Assembly (NCBI GenBank): GCA_030149285.1 | Contig: JASBRU010000008.1 | Location: 161,258-225,257 of the forward strand | Reading direction: 5' to 3' | Origin: Flavobacteriales bacterium | GTDB lineage: Bacteria; Bacteroidota; Bacteroidia; Flavobacteriales; JASBRU01 | DNA: 64,000 bases | Shown here: positions 62,906 through 64,000 of the stretch, piece by piece | Position numbering within the stretch: position 1 is the stretch's first letter | How the letters are laid out: the number at the start of each line of letters is the position of its first letter | Program-made: the position numbers and the translations under genes | Notes under the pieces: generated by a model | Seen by the model: only the letters and a program-made list of their open reading frames with translations | Told to the model about the DNA's origin: nothing | Databases searched by the model: none

Positions 62906-64000
62906 ATGAAAAAAAGCGCATTACTAATATTCGCACTTACATTAGTAGCTTTTTCATTCAATTCTGCACAAGCACAAGTTGCAGTTGATTTGGAAATTCG
63001 TAATCAAAGAGTAGAAGGAACAGACTTTAAGTTTGACGTGTATTTAAACGGTACAACCCCTTCTGATGTATTGTATTTAGGTAACGCTGATTTCGTGCTT
63101 ACTTATGCAAACGGCAACTTCTCTTCGCCAACACTTACATTAGAGGCTTCGTCAAATACCTTTGTAAACTCAAACGCAACAGCGCCTACAAGTTATGAGA
63201 GTAATATTTCTCCAACTATAGGTACGGGGGCTAATGCAAACAAATTAATTATTAACGTTAATCAGCCGTTCTTCGGAACACAACCGGCATTTAATACATT
63301 GGTTCCGGAAATAGATAACTCTACTGCTACCCATCGTTTGGGTACTTTTGTTATTTCTGGTATTCAAGACCCAAGTGTTTTCCCAGATTTACAATGGGTA
63401 ACAGGTGGTTCGGGCGTGGTTACTAAAGTATTTACGCTAGATAACTCAACATTCTTCAGTACAAGAACTACTGAAACAGCAAATGATCCTACGCTTACAA
63501 CTCAACCTACTACACAGCAATCTGCTTTAACTGTAAGCGCGGTTACAGAAACCTCTATTACTTTAACATGGCCAGGTGATGGTAATGGATCTAACTTATT
63601 GATATTAGCTAAAGAAGCAGGTGCAGTAGATGCAGATCCTGCAGATGGATTGGTATATGCCGCAGATGCAGCATTTGCTAGTGGAGACCAAATAGGTAAC
63701 ACTGGCAATTATGTAGTTTATAATGGTAGTGGAACTACTGTTACGGTAACAGGCTTAACTGCCAATACAGTTTATCATTTTGCTACTTACGATTATAATG
63801 GAGCAAATGGTCAAACGGAAAATTATAACACAACATCTCCAGCTACGGTTAGCTCTTCTACCCACTCTGCAGAACCAACGCAAGCAAGTGCTTTAGCGGT
63901 AACAGGTGTAACCAACAATACAATGAGTTTAAGCTGGACAGACAATGGAGCAGACTCAACGATTATTGTGGTACGTCAAGCGAGCGCAGTAGCGGCAACC
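62906..64000 (+). CDS. Large secreted/surface protein with FN3-type repeats, N-terminal part (cut by window edge)
   Basis: An open frame from the ATG at 62906 runs to the window end, 365 codons without a stop. Signal peptide: Met-Lys-Lys-Ser, hydrophobic core, cleavage near Ala-Gln-Ala-Gln at 24. A beta-rich cohesin-like or adhesin-like domain (about 25-175) follows. Two fibronectin-type-III-like units come next (about 202-320 and from 325), each opening with Pro-Thr-x-x-x-Ser-Ala-Leu-x-Val and a Ser-Leu/Ile-x-Leu-(Ser/Thr)-Trp strand. Proteins of this build in Bacteroidota are often very long and end in a T9SS or exosortase sorting signal, which lies outside the window. Confidence 0.88.
   Translation, partial: MKKSALLIFALTLVAFSFNSAQAQVAVDLEIRNQRVEGTDFKFDVYLNGTTPSDVLYLGNADFVLTYANGNFSSPTLTLEASSNTFVNSNATAPTSYESNISPTIGTGANANKLIINVNQPFFGTQPAFNTLVPEIDNSTATHRLGTFVISGIQDPSVFPDLQWVTGGSGVVTKVFTLDNSTFFSTRTTETANDPTLTTQPTTQQSALTVSAVTETSITLTWPGDGNGSNLLILAKEAGAVDADPADGLVYAADAAFASGDQIGNTGNYVVYNGSGTTVTVTGLTANTVYHFATYDYNGANGQTENYNTTSPATVSSSTHSAEPTQASALAVTGVTNNTMSLSWTDNGADSTIIVVRQASAVAAT

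Overview
The window is a chromosomal segment of a Bacteroidota bacterium, most like Flavobacteriales. The DNA is AT-rich. Promoters, where visible, follow the phylum pattern (TTG, about 19-21 bp, TAnnTTTG). The gene set includes gliding-motility / type IX secretion (T9SS) genes gldB, gldC, gldK, gldL, gldM, two gldN-type genes and porP/sprF, many proteins with Bacteroidota-style signal peptides, and a sigma-54 activator beside lptE, secG and groESL. I cannot place the genus from sequence alone. There are no tRNA or rRNA genes, insertion sequences, prophage or CRISPR arrays; the segment looks like stable core chromosome with some accessory cargo.

Layout. 1-8.7 kb: two related secreted proteins of unknown function around a GNAT acetyltransferase, a pirin, an ATP-cone/nuclease fusion next to a beta-CASP metallo-hydrolase, a DUF1801 protein, an ABC-F ATPase and a DUF983 protein. 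8.7-20 kb (minus strand): topA, a degenerate arginase-fold protein, then the T9SS core porP-gldK-gldL-gldM-gldN-gldO and an FAD oxidoreductase. Hairpins sit inside this operon before gldK and before the second gldN copy. 20-22.5 kb: a deacetylase-fold-like protein coupled to a sulfotransferase. 22.6-30 kb: miaB, a small secreted protein, a sigma-54 activator, lptE, a TPR-like protein, secG, groES, groEL.

30.1-34.1 kb: a tightly coupled four-gene operon encoding a 2-oxoglutarate/Fe(II) oxygenase, an arginine-decarboxylase-type PLP enzyme, an agmatinase and a deoxyhypusine-synthase-family enzyme. It starts from a near-consensus promoter and looks like a complete polyamine-making route with an added hydroxylase. 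34.2-35.1 kb: a Kazal-domain lipoprotein. 35.2-51.2 kb (minus strand): a full dcw cell-wall/division cluster, mraZ-rsmH-ftsL-ftsI-murE-mraY-murD-ftsW-murG-murC-ftsQ-ftsA-ftsZ-yqeY, preceded by three exactly 10-bp-spaced repeats that look like MraZ operator boxes.

51.3-55.6 kb: a hydrolase, engB, gldC-gldB, an outer-membrane barrel and nadE. 55.5-64 kb: a signalling island with a giant propeller histidine kinase, a divergent LuxR-type regulator, an exosortase-family protein, a PAS histidine kinase, an AraC-type response regulator and a stand-alone receiver. It is followed by the start of a large FN3-type surface/secreted protein that runs off the right edge. This exosortase/two-component/surface-protein neighbourhood and the polyamine operon are the two places where an undescribed system is most plausible.
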